Below, piece after piece: positions 41,371 to 50,095 of a DNA stretch of 64,000 nt. The position numbers were made by a program, and so were the translations under genes. The stretch lies in assembly GCA_010909725.1 (NCBI GenBank), contig JAACMV010000010.1, positions 124,001-188,000 of the forward strand, in the 5' to 3' direction. Numbering within the stretch: position 1 is the stretch's first letter; each line of letters opens with the position of its first letter. The notes beneath the pieces were generated by a model. That model saw only the letters and a list, made by a program, of their open reading frames with translations. It did no database searches and was not told where the DNA came from. The DNA is from Picochlorum sp. 'celeri' (Eukaryota > Chlorophyta > Trebouxiophyceae).

Positions 41371-41908
41371 ATGAGAATCAGAGATACCGGAGGTGCCATA
41401 TTGCTGCTGCAACTGATCGTGGCAACTGCCGCGTTTGGTCTTGTCGCGGGGAAGAAGAAAAACAAGTGTCCCATTAGCAGATCATACTTTGATTCGTTGG
41501 ACATGTCGGGTTTGAAATCCAATTGTGAAAAAGGTGAGGTCTTCCGAGGGAGATGCCTCTTTATTTTGAATTGACGCGTTTACTTTGTGTCGGTGTGTAG
41601 GTGATTTTAGCAAGACAAGCGACTGTGATCGTTGCTGGGCGGCGATTATAGACGCAATGGATGGCGGTGTTTTTGATTATGTGGACATACAAAAGATCAT
41701 GGCTTCCTCAGACCCGCTACGTGAATTGGAAAGCATAATTAATGGATGCAAATGGAGAATGAAAAAGGCTGTCGAGAAGCAAGAAGGAAGAGGTGTTGGG
41801 AAGGCTGTGTACAAATCTGCCAAATTATGCCGCCTGGACAATCAAGATGACTATCCGAAAACTGTGTCTGAAGTTCAAAAACTCTCAATATCTGCTTTGT
41901 TTGGTTGA
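41371..41908 (+). CDS. Small secreted cysteine-containing protein, one intron
   Basis: Exons 41371-41533 and 41601-41908 (67-nt intron, GTGAGG...GTAG) join with a split Gly codon (CEK|GDFSK) into 156 residues. Residues 1-26 form a signal peptide (AILLLQLIVATAAFGLVAG). The mature part is basic and carries six cysteines spaced C-x18-C-x10-C-x2-C-x43-C-x29-C. The arrangement recalls small extracellular disulfide domains such as SPARK-like modules, but I cannot assign it. It lacks a membrane anchor and should be secreted or vacuolar. It lies about 11 kb from the secreted cluster and does not closely resemble its members. Confidence 0.65.
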
Positions 41909-41978
41909 ACTAAGTGTATAATATGAGGCATTTGTGTTGATGTATTCATTCATTTGTTAATTCCAATACCGCTTTGCG

Positions 41979-43538
41979 TCATGTGGCACGAGGATAGAAA
42001 CCATGCCGCGCGATGATTTCAAGCTTCTTTGACTCGCATTCGAGCGTTGCTTCGACCGAGTTTCCAGCTGCAAGCGCCTGGACCTGCCGCGCACCACCCA
42101 AGATAGTGCTGACCAGCAATAACAAGTTCAACATTCCTGGAGCAACTCCGATCAATGCAAAGCAGATCATATCAATCAATCTAGATACCAGGGAAATTGA
42201 TGCAATAAAAGCTGCATTGTTGAATTTTAACTGAGCCTTTCTGCGCCGAAGGAACGATTTTGTTGCATCCCCAGGACTCAGACCAACAATCACAGCATCA
42301 TTCTGAGCCAAGAAGCTGGCTATTTGCTTTGGTGTGGCATCTGCGAAACTTAACGCTTCAAATATGAATACCACAGCAGCAAACATGAACGGGTTATTCA
42401 AGAGTCCAGGAAACCCAATTGCAGACAGTGGGGCATCAAGTAAACTTGCCCAGAAATTCGCAAATAGGAGTTGTCTTGTACCAGAGGGGCTCAGTCTCAA
42501 AGGAAAGAGCGATTGCATGTCAATCGATGATGAAGAAAGTTTCTCTACGACTGGATGGCGGGTTTGATTTGTATTCTCAGTCCGCCGGGCGGAGAAGAAA
42601 CTCAGAGGAAGCCTCAACTCCATGCCTTGGACCCATGTCACAAGAACGACACTAGCAAAGCACAACAGAACAGCCGCTGCAATATTGATCATAGGAGGTA
42701 GTGGCGCACTTATAAAGGCCTGAAATGCTTTGGAAAGATATTCTGAATAGCTTAGGGCGATCCCAGCACCAATCACGATACCAGTGCCATCCCCAAGGCC
42801 ATGCTGGTCAATATTTTGGACAGCAAATTTACACAGCACTGCACCTGCCATTAGAGTCACAATGGACTGGATCTTGAAAAACTTCCCAGCTGATTTTGCT
42901 GCAAAAGACAACTGAGACGCATTCGTGATCGCTTGCACTAAAGCAGCTCCTACAAATAGAGTGTTTGTGTAATGGTTGATTGTCTCTCTACCCGACCGAC
43001 CCTCCTCTCTCAGCAATTCGATATGCCTTTTAATCTCCGGTATCAATTGAAGCGCCGCCAAGGTTAATCCGGCAGTCATATATGGGGTGATGGAAAGCAA
43101 ATATATATTCCCACCGAGTTCAGAGGCCGTGCCAGTCAATGAGGATGTCAGTGATTGTGGAACTGACCCATCTCCGGCTGTTGCCGCTGCTAAAACACCA
43201 AGATCCAAACCCGGTAAAGCAATGTAATGTCCTATCCTAGCTAACAATAGCATTAAAAATGTTACTGAGATTCTTTTCACGAGCTCAGGTGGCGCCCATG
43301 AAGGCAGCATATGCTGGATAACTTGTGGCATGCCATCAGTATTCCCTTCCCTAGGAAGAAGGCCAGGTGCATTCAGTATATCTGGAACACCTGCACGATT
43401 TCTAGATGAATATATCCTACTAGAGAGATGTCTTTCTGCTCCAAGAGCTCGTCTTCGACTGGGATACCATGCACTGCTCCAGAGGAACGACCCACCACCT
43501 GTAGTCCTTTGAAATGCCCCTGGCAGCCAAGTCGTCAT
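41979..43538 (-). CDS. secY: SecY translocase subunit, plastid-targeted (SCY2-like)
   Basis: 519 residues, no intron. The first 70 residues are Arg/Ser-rich without a signal peptide, as in a plastid transit sequence. The SecY body follows with ten membrane segments. Recognisable parts include the start of TM1 (RISVTFLMLLLARIGHYIALPG) and the plug and TM2 region (SLTGTASELGGNIYLLSITPYMTAGL). QHGLGDGTGIVIGAGIALS, the cytosolic loop GLSPGDATKSFLRRR and a divergent TM10 tail also fit. SecY forms the protein channel with SecE. A nucleus-encoded plastid SecY is either the thylakoid (SCY1) or the envelope (SCY2) form. The strongly divergent loops favour SCY2, and red-type plastids usually keep SCY1 in the plastid genome. 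A 40-residue Ser/Thr/Asn insert near 330 is unusual. Confidence 0.82.
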   Translation of the reverse strand: MTTWLPGAFQRTTGGGSFLWSSAWYPSRRRALGAERHLSSRIYSSRNRAGVPDILNAPGLLPREGNTDGMPQVIQHMLPSWAPPELVKRISVTFLMLLLARIGHYIALPGLDLGVLAAATAGDGSVPQSLTSSLTGTASELGGNIYLLSITPYMTAGLTLAALQLIPEIKRHIELLREEGRSGRETINHYTNTLFVGAALVQAITNASQLSFAAKSAGKFFKIQSIVTLMAGAVLCKFAVQNIDQHGLGDGTGIVIGAGIALSYSEYLSKAFQAFISAPLPPMINIAAAVLLCFASVVLVTWVQGMELRLPLSFFSARRTENTNQTRHPVVEKLSSSSIDMQSLFPLRLSPSGTRQLLFANFWASLLDAPLSAIGFPGLLNNPFMFAAVVFIFEALSFADATPKQIASFLAQNDAVIVGLSPGDATKSFLRRRKAQLKFNNAAFIASISLVSRLIDMICFALIGVAPGMLNLLLLVSTILGGARQVQALAAGNSVEATLECESKKLEIIARHGFYPRAT

Positions 43539-43943
43539 ACCGATACCAACGTTCAGATATTTTCTATTAAATAGTTAGACTGCTTTGCTATACGAAGAAC
43601 GACAGCAGGTAAGAAATACCGAGCAAGAGGAAGACTTCTTTTAAGTAGCCCACAAAGGTCGCTCTCCCCGCCGTCCAACCTCCAATACGTCACACGTACT
43701 ATCGATGGTGATATAATTAGATCTTTCTAATCGGCAACCGTTCCTCCGAAGCATCATGGTAATATACATGAGCAACCATGGCACACATCCTTCTGAGGGA
43801 ATTTAAAAATGCCTCATCTGGATGAGTCCAAGATCGATATATGGACGATTCGCAGGGTACCCATTTGATTAAAAGTATATATATTCGACGTTCAATGCAT
43901 AAAATCACGTCGGCAGACAAACCAGTCCAGTACGCAAGCACGA
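43539..43943. other. Divergent promoter region between SecY and NDUFAF3
   Basis: 405 nt without a gene; it separates two organelle-protein genes and should hold both promoters. Confidence 0.5.
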
Positions 43944-43976
43944 GTGAACTCGCACGGACAACGGGCTCCTCTTATA

Positions 43977-44558
43977 ATGGCTCTACGACGAAGCTTGAAA
44001 CATCAATTTGGATGCATTAGGCATATAACAAGCACAGATGGTCTCTTCTTTGGCAATTCAGCATCTGTCAGCCTCACGGCAGAACGGGAGCCAGGCCCAG
44101 CAGCTTACAGAACTTCACAACAGCGCAGCATCTCCACCTCGAGCGTCTCATTCAAAGAAAGCGTGACTGATACATTCAATCTCCTCCCTCCTGATGTAGG
44201 GTTGATACAGGTCCACGGGTGCTTTGATGGAGGGTTCATTGTTGGGGATGTTCAGGTTGGAGGATCCATTCTGTGCATAGGTGACTTGTGGTTGAGATGG
44301 AGAGTTGATCGTTTCAGTGACATCACAATCGAATCTTTATCGTTATTAGACTTGGCCTTGCCGATACCAGAGTTGCTCATACTTGGGTGTGGGGATCGTA
44401 TACATCAGGTGCCAGACAATCTCATGCAGGAGCTTAGGAAGAGATATGTGTCGGTGGAAGCAATGGACACAAAGAACGCGGTAGCCACGTTTAATATATT
44501 GAATCAAGAAGATCGAAAAGTTTTAGGAGCGTTTATTCCGATAGATGCAACAGAGTAA
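43977..44558 (+). CDS. NDUFAF3: Complex I assembly factor NDUFAF3 homologue
   Basis: 193 residues from 43977. The frame is open from 43944, but the second Met starts a better presequence (MALRRSLKHQFGCIRHITS). After a Ser-rich targeting region of about 65 residues, the MTH938/DUF498 domain covers about 75-190. Conserved parts are GLIQVHGCFDGGFIVGDVQVGGSILCI, ITIESLSLLDLALPIPELLILGCG and EAMDTKNAVATFNILNQEDRKVLGAFIP. In mitochondria NDUFAF3 works with NDUFAF4 in early assembly of the complex I Q-module. The stop lies 9 nt from the convergent glycosylase stop. Confidence 0.88.
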   Translation: MALRRSLKHQFGCIRHITSTDGLFFGNSASVSLTAEREPGPAAYRTSQQRSISTSSVSFKESVTDTFNLLPPDVGLIQVHGCFDGGFIVGDVQVGGSILCIGDLWLRWRVDRFSDITIESLSLLDLALPIPELLILGCGDRIHQVPDNLMQELRKRYVSVEAMDTKNAVATFNILNQEDRKVLGAFIPIDATE

Positions 44559-44567
44559 TCATAGTAA

Positions 44568-45938
44568 TCAATAATTTGTGGCATCATCCATCCCCAGGGG
44601 AACATGTTCAACATTGCCCTTCTCCCCTGCATCCATCTTCTCGCGTGCAGCCTGCTCCGCCGTTGCAACGAAATCAATCTTTTGTCTAATTCTCTCTTTC
44701 TGGTCATCGTCATCATGGCTGCGCCTCTTTGATCGGCGTTGAATTCCTTCATCCATTTGATCTGGTGTTGCCACAACCTCTTCCTTCTTGACGACTTGAG
44801 CATCCAGAACCCGTGCAACTAGATCTGCCTTTTTACCATGAGTAGGCAAGTTCATCTCTTCGAGTACACGTTTCAGCTGAGACACTTTCAGCTTGGCTGG
44901 AGACATCATGGCAACTGATACATCGTCGGCAGCACAATGACTCACAAACTCGACTGCTCCCTTTGCCTGCTTCACAGCCGCCATGCGATCAGCTGAAAGA
45001 ACCTCATCTGATGTCAATGGCTGACACGTTGGACACGCATACGCCGTTCTTCCAGCTATATCCCATGATTTAACTCGGTCACCACATCTACCACATTTGG
45101 ACTGATTGTATATATATCGCCTTGTCCACGGAGGAGGCAGTCCCTCAGATTCGTCAACTGTCAATATAGAACCAGTTCGAAAACCTCTCTCCAACAAGTC
45201 CACGGAATGATGCCAGATATTGTCAAACACATCCCGTGTCAGATTCTTCCCTGGCTGCTCTGGATGCACTCCTGCCTTGAAGAGTATTTCAGCTCGATAA
45301 ATATTCCCAACACCCGCAATGACACTCTGATCCATCAATAAATACCCAATAGACCTGCTTTTACTCCCTCGAATCTTCTCCCACGCCCTGTTTGGATCAG
45401 CATCCTGCCTCAATGGATCTTCCCCCAACGCAGCCTTCTTCTCCTCGTAAAACCCTTGATCACCATATTGCACCGTCATAGCGCTCAGATGCGCAACCAT
45501 CCCATGGCCTTTCATTTCCAATCGAGTTGTGGGTTTCGGTGTGATATCCGTATCAGCGTTCGAGTCAAACAGTGCAAATTTCCCAGACATGCCAAAGTGG
45601 ATGTGAAGCACGACCGTATCATCTCCTTGGCCGAAAAAATAGAATAAATTCTTCCCATGAATTTCAATCCGAGTCAAAGGCTTTCCATCAATCTGGCTGG
45701 CACCTTGTTCAAATCTACCATTGGGTGAAGAACAGGCAAAACTCTTACCCAAGAGCTTCTTTCGATGGAAATGGGCCACTCGATGGCATTGGTGACCTTC
45801 TACCATCTTAATTGTGGACCTTGAAAACCTGCGATGCGTTAATCGAACAGATTGTTCGGGTCTTTTCAGTGTGAGGCCAGTGAACGCCGATGTCGAGAAC
45901 TGCACCCTAGCACGAGATACGAGTGCTCGTACAACCAT
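44568..45938 (-). CDS. Fpg/Nei-type DNA glycosylase with SAP domain and N-terminal extension
   Basis: 456 residues from 45938. The catalytic domain starts at Met45 (MVEGHQCHRVAHFHRKKLLGK). Conserved parts are SSPNGRFEQGASQIDGKPL, GKNLFYFF, MDQSVIAGVGNIYRAEILFKAGVHP and a C-terminal zinc finger (CGRCGDRVKSWDIAGRTAYACPTC). The type resembles actinobacterial Nei enzymes. In this family the residue after Met is the nucleophile, normally Pro. Here it is Val, as in animal NEIL3, followed by the conserved Glu. Beyond about residue 355 a SAP DNA-binding motif (KVSQLKRVLEEMNLPTHGKKADLVARVL) and a basic, acidic-patched tail follow. The 44-residue leader is presequence-like and must be removed or bypassed to expose Val. 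The enzyme should excise oxidised bases. Confidence 0.85.
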   Translation of the reverse strand: MVVRALVSRARVQFSTSAFTGLTLKRPEQSVRLTHRRFSRSTIKMVEGHQCHRVAHFHRKKLLGKSFACSSPNGRFEQGASQIDGKPLTRIEIHGKNLFYFFGQGDDTVVLHIHFGMSGKFALFDSNADTDITPKPTTRLEMKGHGMVAHLSAMTVQYGDQGFYEEKKAALGEDPLRQDADPNRAWEKIRGSKSRSIGYLLMDQSVIAGVGNIYRAEILFKAGVHPEQPGKNLTRDVFDNIWHHSVDLLERGFRTGSILTVDESEGLPPPWTRRYIYNQSKCGRCGDRVKSWDIAGRTAYACPTCQPLTSDEVLSADRMAAVKQAKGAVEFVSHCAADDVSVAMMSPAKLKVSQLKRVLEEMNLPTHGKKADLVARVLDAQVVKKEEVVATPDQMDEGIQRRSKRRSHDDDDQKERIRQKIDFVATAEQAAREKMDAGEKGNVEHVPLGMDDATNY

Positions 45939-46059
45939 TCATATACTCACACGATATTATTTATGTGCTGAGGACAATGTCAAAGCACGGTATCATCTCA
46001 TGCTGGGTGCTGGGCGCCATTTCTTTTTCTTCGAACCTCGGAATTAGAGATAATATGCA

Positions 46060-46563
46060 TCAATTCGACGATTTCCTTTTCTTTTCCCCACGCTTGTCTA
46101 CATCCAGAGTCCGTGAACGATGTCGACGAGATGAATGAGAATGATGTCGATGGCGACGATCACGTTCCTCACCATCATGATGCCGTCTCTTCTTCTTTTT
46201 TTTCTTCTCCCCCTCCTTCTTGTTCCTCCTCTCAATGTCGTCTTCCTCCCTTCGTCTCCTTCTGCGATCAGCATCGCCACTACCAATAGTAGTACTACTA
46301 TGAGGAATCCCCAGTGCTTGGTTCATGAGGGCCTGCTCCTTCTCCTTCACAGCCTGAATCTCGTCCTGCCGTGCTGCTCCAGACGACTTTTCCTTGGTAT
46401 ACCAAAACACATCCTTGTCCTTCTGCCAACGTCCAGACACGGCTTTAACACTCGCTCCTAGATAATAATCCTTATCTGGTTGAGTTTTGATATCTTCCCA
46501 TTTAAATTGGTCCCGGCCACCCCTCGCTCCGCCTCTCGTGGGACCATTATAAATTCCTGCCAT
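46060..46563 (-). CDS. MMTAG2: MMTAG2/C1orf35 homologue, RS/Lys-rich nuclear protein
   Basis: 167 residues. The N-terminal 65 residues match the MMTAG2 domain: MAGIYNGPTRGGARGGRDQF, then KWEDIKTQPDKDYYLGASVKAVSGRWQKDKDVFWYTKE. A helical linker (EIQAVKEKEQALMNQALGI) follows. The C-terminal 80 residues are almost entirely Arg, Lys, Glu, Asp, His and Ser, including runs of Lys and RRHRSR dipeptides, like SR-type splicing-associated proteins. The human protein is nuclear and poorly characterised, associated with spliceosomal and nuclear-speckle components. The next gene upstream is 117 nt away on the same strand. Confidence 0.87.
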   Translation of the reverse strand: MAGIYNGPTRGGARGGRDQFKWEDIKTQPDKDYYLGASVKAVSGRWQKDKDVFWYTKEKSSGAARQDEIQAVKEKEQALMNQALGIPHSSTTIGSGDADRRRRRREEDDIERRNKKEGEKKKKKKRRHHDGEERDRRHRHHSHSSRRHRSRTLDVDKRGEKKRKSSN

Positions 46564-46681
46564 CCGGAAACTGTACTACACTCGCGCTCCTTTCTTCAGT
46601 TTGGACTTCTATGATATAAAACAACTGTCTAGTATAATTACAAGATGAAATATACAGTTTAATAATACAAATAACGAAGCA

Positions 46682-48340
46682 TTAGTCGTTGTTTGGCTTT
46701 TCAGCTTCAGCATTCTTTTCTGACAATGCAAACTCGTATTCCAACTGAGATCGAAGTGCTCTATTCACACGGCTCTTTCCACCCTGGCGATTCATAGGGA
46801 GACCTGTGGCTTCTGATACTGCCTTACTGCCGTGCTTTTGCAGTGCATGTCGAAGATCATGTCGGCCTGCATGTCGCAACTCTTCATGGGTTGGCATGGA
46901 TGGGTCTCCACTGGTCTCCTTGGCCTTTGATTGAGCATAGTCCAGGACTTGTTTACAGACATAGTCAAAGTCCTTCCATAGACCCCTCTGCTTCCTATGA
47001 TTAGAGAATTTGATCTGGGTTGCAACGGAGGAGTAGCCACCAGCTCGGAGGATGGCCTGATGCATGTCTGGTCTGCCAAGATTTAGAAAATCAGAGGCAG
47101 ATGGGAGTATTTTCTTCGGCAAGTCATGCTCCTCAATAAAATCTTCTATTTCAGACTTGAGTATTTTTGGGTTTTTGAAGCGATGCGTGGGAGGCCAGGC
47201 TGGCCATCGGTCAAGCATTTCTGCAACAAGAGCGTACCCACCTGCTGCCACGATTGCCCCATGCAAGTCATACCGACCAGCTGCGAGCAAGGCCGACCTA
47301 GAAGGCATGGCCCTATCTTCTTCTGTTTCTACAAATAATTCTGTACCTTGATCATCTATTTGGACGACACGGGGTAGTGTTGGCTGAGTCCATTTCATGC
47401 GTCGAGTCACTGTATTAAACCAATAGGTGGAATACTCTTCAACGTCTTCTTCTTCTTCTTCTTCTCTTTCTCCTTCTCCTTCCTTGGTATGAGTGGGTGC
47501 GTTTCCTTTTTCTTCGATATCTTCATCATCATGATTTTGATCCCTCTCAGCTTGCTGATCTTGAAAGTCGAATGCATGAATCTCTGCATGAAACTTGACC
47601 CAATTGGCAGCGACAAACAATGACAGTTCTCTATCCAAGGTGGTCTCATCCTCCCAATACCCAGGGGGGCGGCGAATAGACGTATACCCCAAATACTGAG
47701 CGACTTCCAAGAACCCACCAGCCTTCATGACAAGTTTTACAATATCTCGCCTCCCCATATCCTCCAGTTCTCTTCGCGTTGGCATCATGAGAACTTTTTC
47801 GCCTGAAATACTCTCCCCTCTCGATGCCGCCATCTCTTCCACTATAGGACTAATCTTGTATTCTATAATATCCATGAGAACTTTCCGTTTACCCAGCTCG
47901 AGCAGCCCATCAGGAGGATCAATCACAATCTCTTCATTCTCAACATCAATATGTGGCACAATAGAATCCACAAACGGCACTAAATGCTCCTCTTCCACGT
48001 ACATATCTACCTCTTGTTGTATATGAACTGGATGTATGATACGAAGTAAGCCTCCAGAAGCATCCATATCGATCACATCATCTACAATGCCCAACACTAT
48101 TTGTTGCTCTTCACTGGAGCCTGGTTGTGCACTCTTCTTCTTCTTCTTTTTCCTTGTTCTGTTGGGTCTATTCGACAGCAACACTGCTCTATATCCAATC
48201 ACATCTGTCGATTGTAATTCTTGCTGTTTCTTCTTCGGCCTATGTCGCGTATTCCATGGAACGGCAGAGGAAGGCTTTGAGGAAGACCCAGAAGACGCAT
48301 GGCACTTTACTACTCGCACTCTTGGGACAACAGAGGCCAT
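46682..48340 (-). CDS. Plastid-targeted repeat protein with an embedded WW domain
   Basis: 552 residues, no intron. The N-terminal 70 residues are transit-like, Ser/Arg/Lys-rich with a Lys6 run. Four repeats of about 55-60 residues follow the pattern MPT-x3-L-x3-GR-x-DL-x2-AI-x3-GG-x3-VA, seen at MPTRRELEDMGRRDIVK, MPSRSALLAAGRYDLHG, LPSASDFLNLGRPDMHQ and MPTHEELRHAGRHDLRH. Between repeats 1 and 2 lies a WW domain (STYWFNTVTRRMKWTQP) within a long Glu-rich linker. Repeats of this type are known from plastid nucleoid and starch-related proteins (PTST2/FLO6 N-terminus) in plants and algae. WW domains bind Pro-rich ligands and are rare in plastids. Function unknown; plastid location is inferred. 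Confidence 0.65.
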   Translation of the reverse strand: MASVVPRVRVVKCHASSGSSSKPSSAVPWNTRHRPKKKQQELQSTDVIGYRAVLLSNRPNRTRKKKKKKSAQPGSSEEQQIVLGIVDDVIDMDASGGLLRIIHPVHIQQEVDMYVEEEHLVPFVDSIVPHIDVENEEIVIDPPDGLLELGKRKVLMDIIEYKISPIVEEMAASRGESISGEKVLMMPTRRELEDMGRRDIVKLVMKAGGFLEVAQYLGYTSIRRPPGYWEDETTLDRELSLFVAANWVKFHAEIHAFDFQDQQAERDQNHDDEDIEEKGNAPTHTKEGEGEREEEEEEDVEEYSTYWFNTVTRRMKWTQPTLPRVVQIDDQGTELFVETEEDRAMPSRSALLAAGRYDLHGAIVAAGGYALVAEMLDRWPAWPPTHRFKNPKILKSEIEDFIEEHDLPKKILPSASDFLNLGRPDMHQAILRAGGYSSVATQIKFSNHRKQRGLWKDFDYVCKQVLDYAQSKAKETSGDPSMPTHEELRHAGRHDLRHALQKHGSKAVSEATGLPMNRQGGKSRVNRALRSQLEYEFALSEKNAEAEKPNND

Positions 48341-48859
48341 TCTTTGTCTCTGTCTCTCTTCTATTGCTTAGACATATCGGTCAAGTTTCTAATAGCATTC
48401 AAGAAGAGGAAAAAGGAGCAAAGAAATTGAAAAACACTTCTGTATTCTTCTTCTCAAGAATACGAATTCGTTGTAATACCTACACGTGCAATTCGTAGCA
48501 AGCCATCGACAGAAATCGCATGGATTCTTCTGCTACATTATTGTGCATGTACTTTGTAGATAGTTGTGCGCTCATGCAGCGCTAGACATGGCGATTGGTA
48601 TTGGACCAAAGTTCCGTATATAAATATTGAGAAAATCTGATCTGGATGGGGACAAGTACAAGGCTGAAAATGCAGGCTTACGACAAGAATATACGAAATT
48701 TAGAGTATACAGTGGATGCTCCTTGCATCGCAAATACATGTGATACTACATATCACCCATTAGAAGAGAAGAATGACGAACTACTACGACGTACTCTGCT
48801 AAGAAAAAGAACATCGCCCATTGTCCATTATAGCACGTACAATACGATTAGAAAAAATA
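48341..48859. other. Divergent promoter region before the GNAT gene
   Basis: 519 nt. An overlapping frame starting at 48646 is on the same strand as the GNAT but in another frame, and I see no domain in it. CAG at 48872-48874 could be a splice acceptor, so a GNAT leader intron is possible. Confidence 0.4.
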
Positions 48860-49678
48860 ATGTTTACGTTTCAGATGCAGCAGCAGCATTATGGCTCGCT
48901 TCCCGGTCAACAGAAGAGTATGTGTGGAGGACAACGCTACCGTGTCTCGACTGCAGTTGGAGATGGGGTGTTTCACGTGCAGAAAAGACTGTCTATTGTG
49001 GCACACCACACAACAACAGCTGGGTCATCGTTTGGAACGATAAAGCCAAAGCTGTCATACAGAGGGATTCGTCATGCTGCGCAGTCCATTGTTCTACCAG
49101 ATGGAATGAGTACACAAAAGGTGGATGTGCTGTCCACTCTGGAGGGCAGTGCGCCACCCCCGCCACCGATTTCGAAATCAGATGAGGCGTTTTTAGAAGA
49201 TGGAATAGAATTTGTATGGGGAACAAAAGATTTATCGGTGGATGAATTGAATATGTTGTTTGAGAAGGTTGGTTTCCCACGAAGGGATCCAGGGAGGCTT
49301 GCAACAGCGTTGGCCAACACGCACACAACAGTGTGGGTCCGAGCAGCGCGGAAGAGTCGATTGGCTAAAGAGGGGCAGTTGCTCGGTTTTGGAAGGGCAA
49401 CGTCTGATGGGTCGTTGTCTGCAACCATATGGGATGTTGCTGTGGCTCCTCAATGGCAACGAGGGGGGATTGGAAGGGGCCTTGTTGAGCGATTGACTGC
49501 CCATCTTGTCCAACAAGGTATTCCAACTGTGACCTTGTATGCTGAACCAGGTGTTGTTGGACTCTATGAGAAATTAGGCTTTGTGAAGGATCCCATGGCA
49601 GTCAAAGGACTGGCATTTCAGTCAAAGAGTGAACGCGGAAAGGAATTAGTGGCATCTCTGACACCTGGAAGGTCATAG
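48860..49678 (+). CDS. Plastid GNAT acetyltransferase, NSI/SNAT-like
   Basis: 272 residues from the ATG at 48860. The first 105 residues form a transit-like region, with a Pro5 run before the domain. The GNAT domain covers about 120-260. Conserved parts are FVWGTKDLSVDELNMLFEKVGFPRRDPGRLATALANTHTTVWVRAARKS and ATSDGSLSATIWDVAVAPQWQRGGIGRGLVERL, with the acetyl-CoA loop Q-x2-G-I-G. GVVGLYEKLGFVKDPMAVKG follows. This matches plant plastid GNAT1/2/3 enzymes. NSI/GNAT2 acetylates plastid proteins and is needed for state transitions, and some of these enzymes also acetylate serotonin in vitro. The exact substrate is inferred from family. Confidence 0.85.
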   Translation: MFTFQMQQQHYGSLPGQQKSMCGGQRYRVSTAVGDGVFHVQKRLSIVAHHTTTAGSSFGTIKPKLSYRGIRHAAQSIVLPDGMSTQKVDVLSTLEGSAPPPPPISKSDEAFLEDGIEFVWGTKDLSVDELNMLFEKVGFPRRDPGRLATALANTHTTVWVRAARKSRLAKEGQLLGFGRATSDGSLSATIWDVAVAPQWQRGGIGRGLVERLTAHLVQQGIPTVTLYAEPGVVGLYEKLGFVKDPMAVKGLAFQSKSERGKELVASLTPGRS

Positions 49679-50095
49679 TATTTCTAGGTACATGATGTCT
49701 GTAGCTGTGTATGAATTTCTAGAATCTTCTCTCTCTGGCGTGATGTGCGAGCATGCATGTCATTCATTGGGAGGCATTGTTTTTCTTTGTTGTTCTTGTA
49801 TGCTCATGATGATCTTGCATTTCTTCCTCTTGATTAGTTGGCACGTTTTGTAACGTGGATGAATGCACTCTTGCATCCAAGTTTTTTACAGTATAGAATT
49901 AGTTCGTCATCATCTTTGAATTCGCATCGTGTCCCATGAAATCACCGCAGTCTCTGCACTGTGTAACAGCAAAGCTTCCATCTCAGGTATAAGAATAAGG
50001 CAAGTCGGTCGGTTGTGTAGTCGAAAATTCATTTTGTTTATTTACTTCTACGTAGCAGCGATGTCCATATCTCACAGATTAGATACTTTATTTTG
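49679..50095. other. Spacer before the GT2-GT4 gene
   Basis: 417 nt without a gene. T-rich tracts occur downstream of the GNAT stop. Confidence 0.5.
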
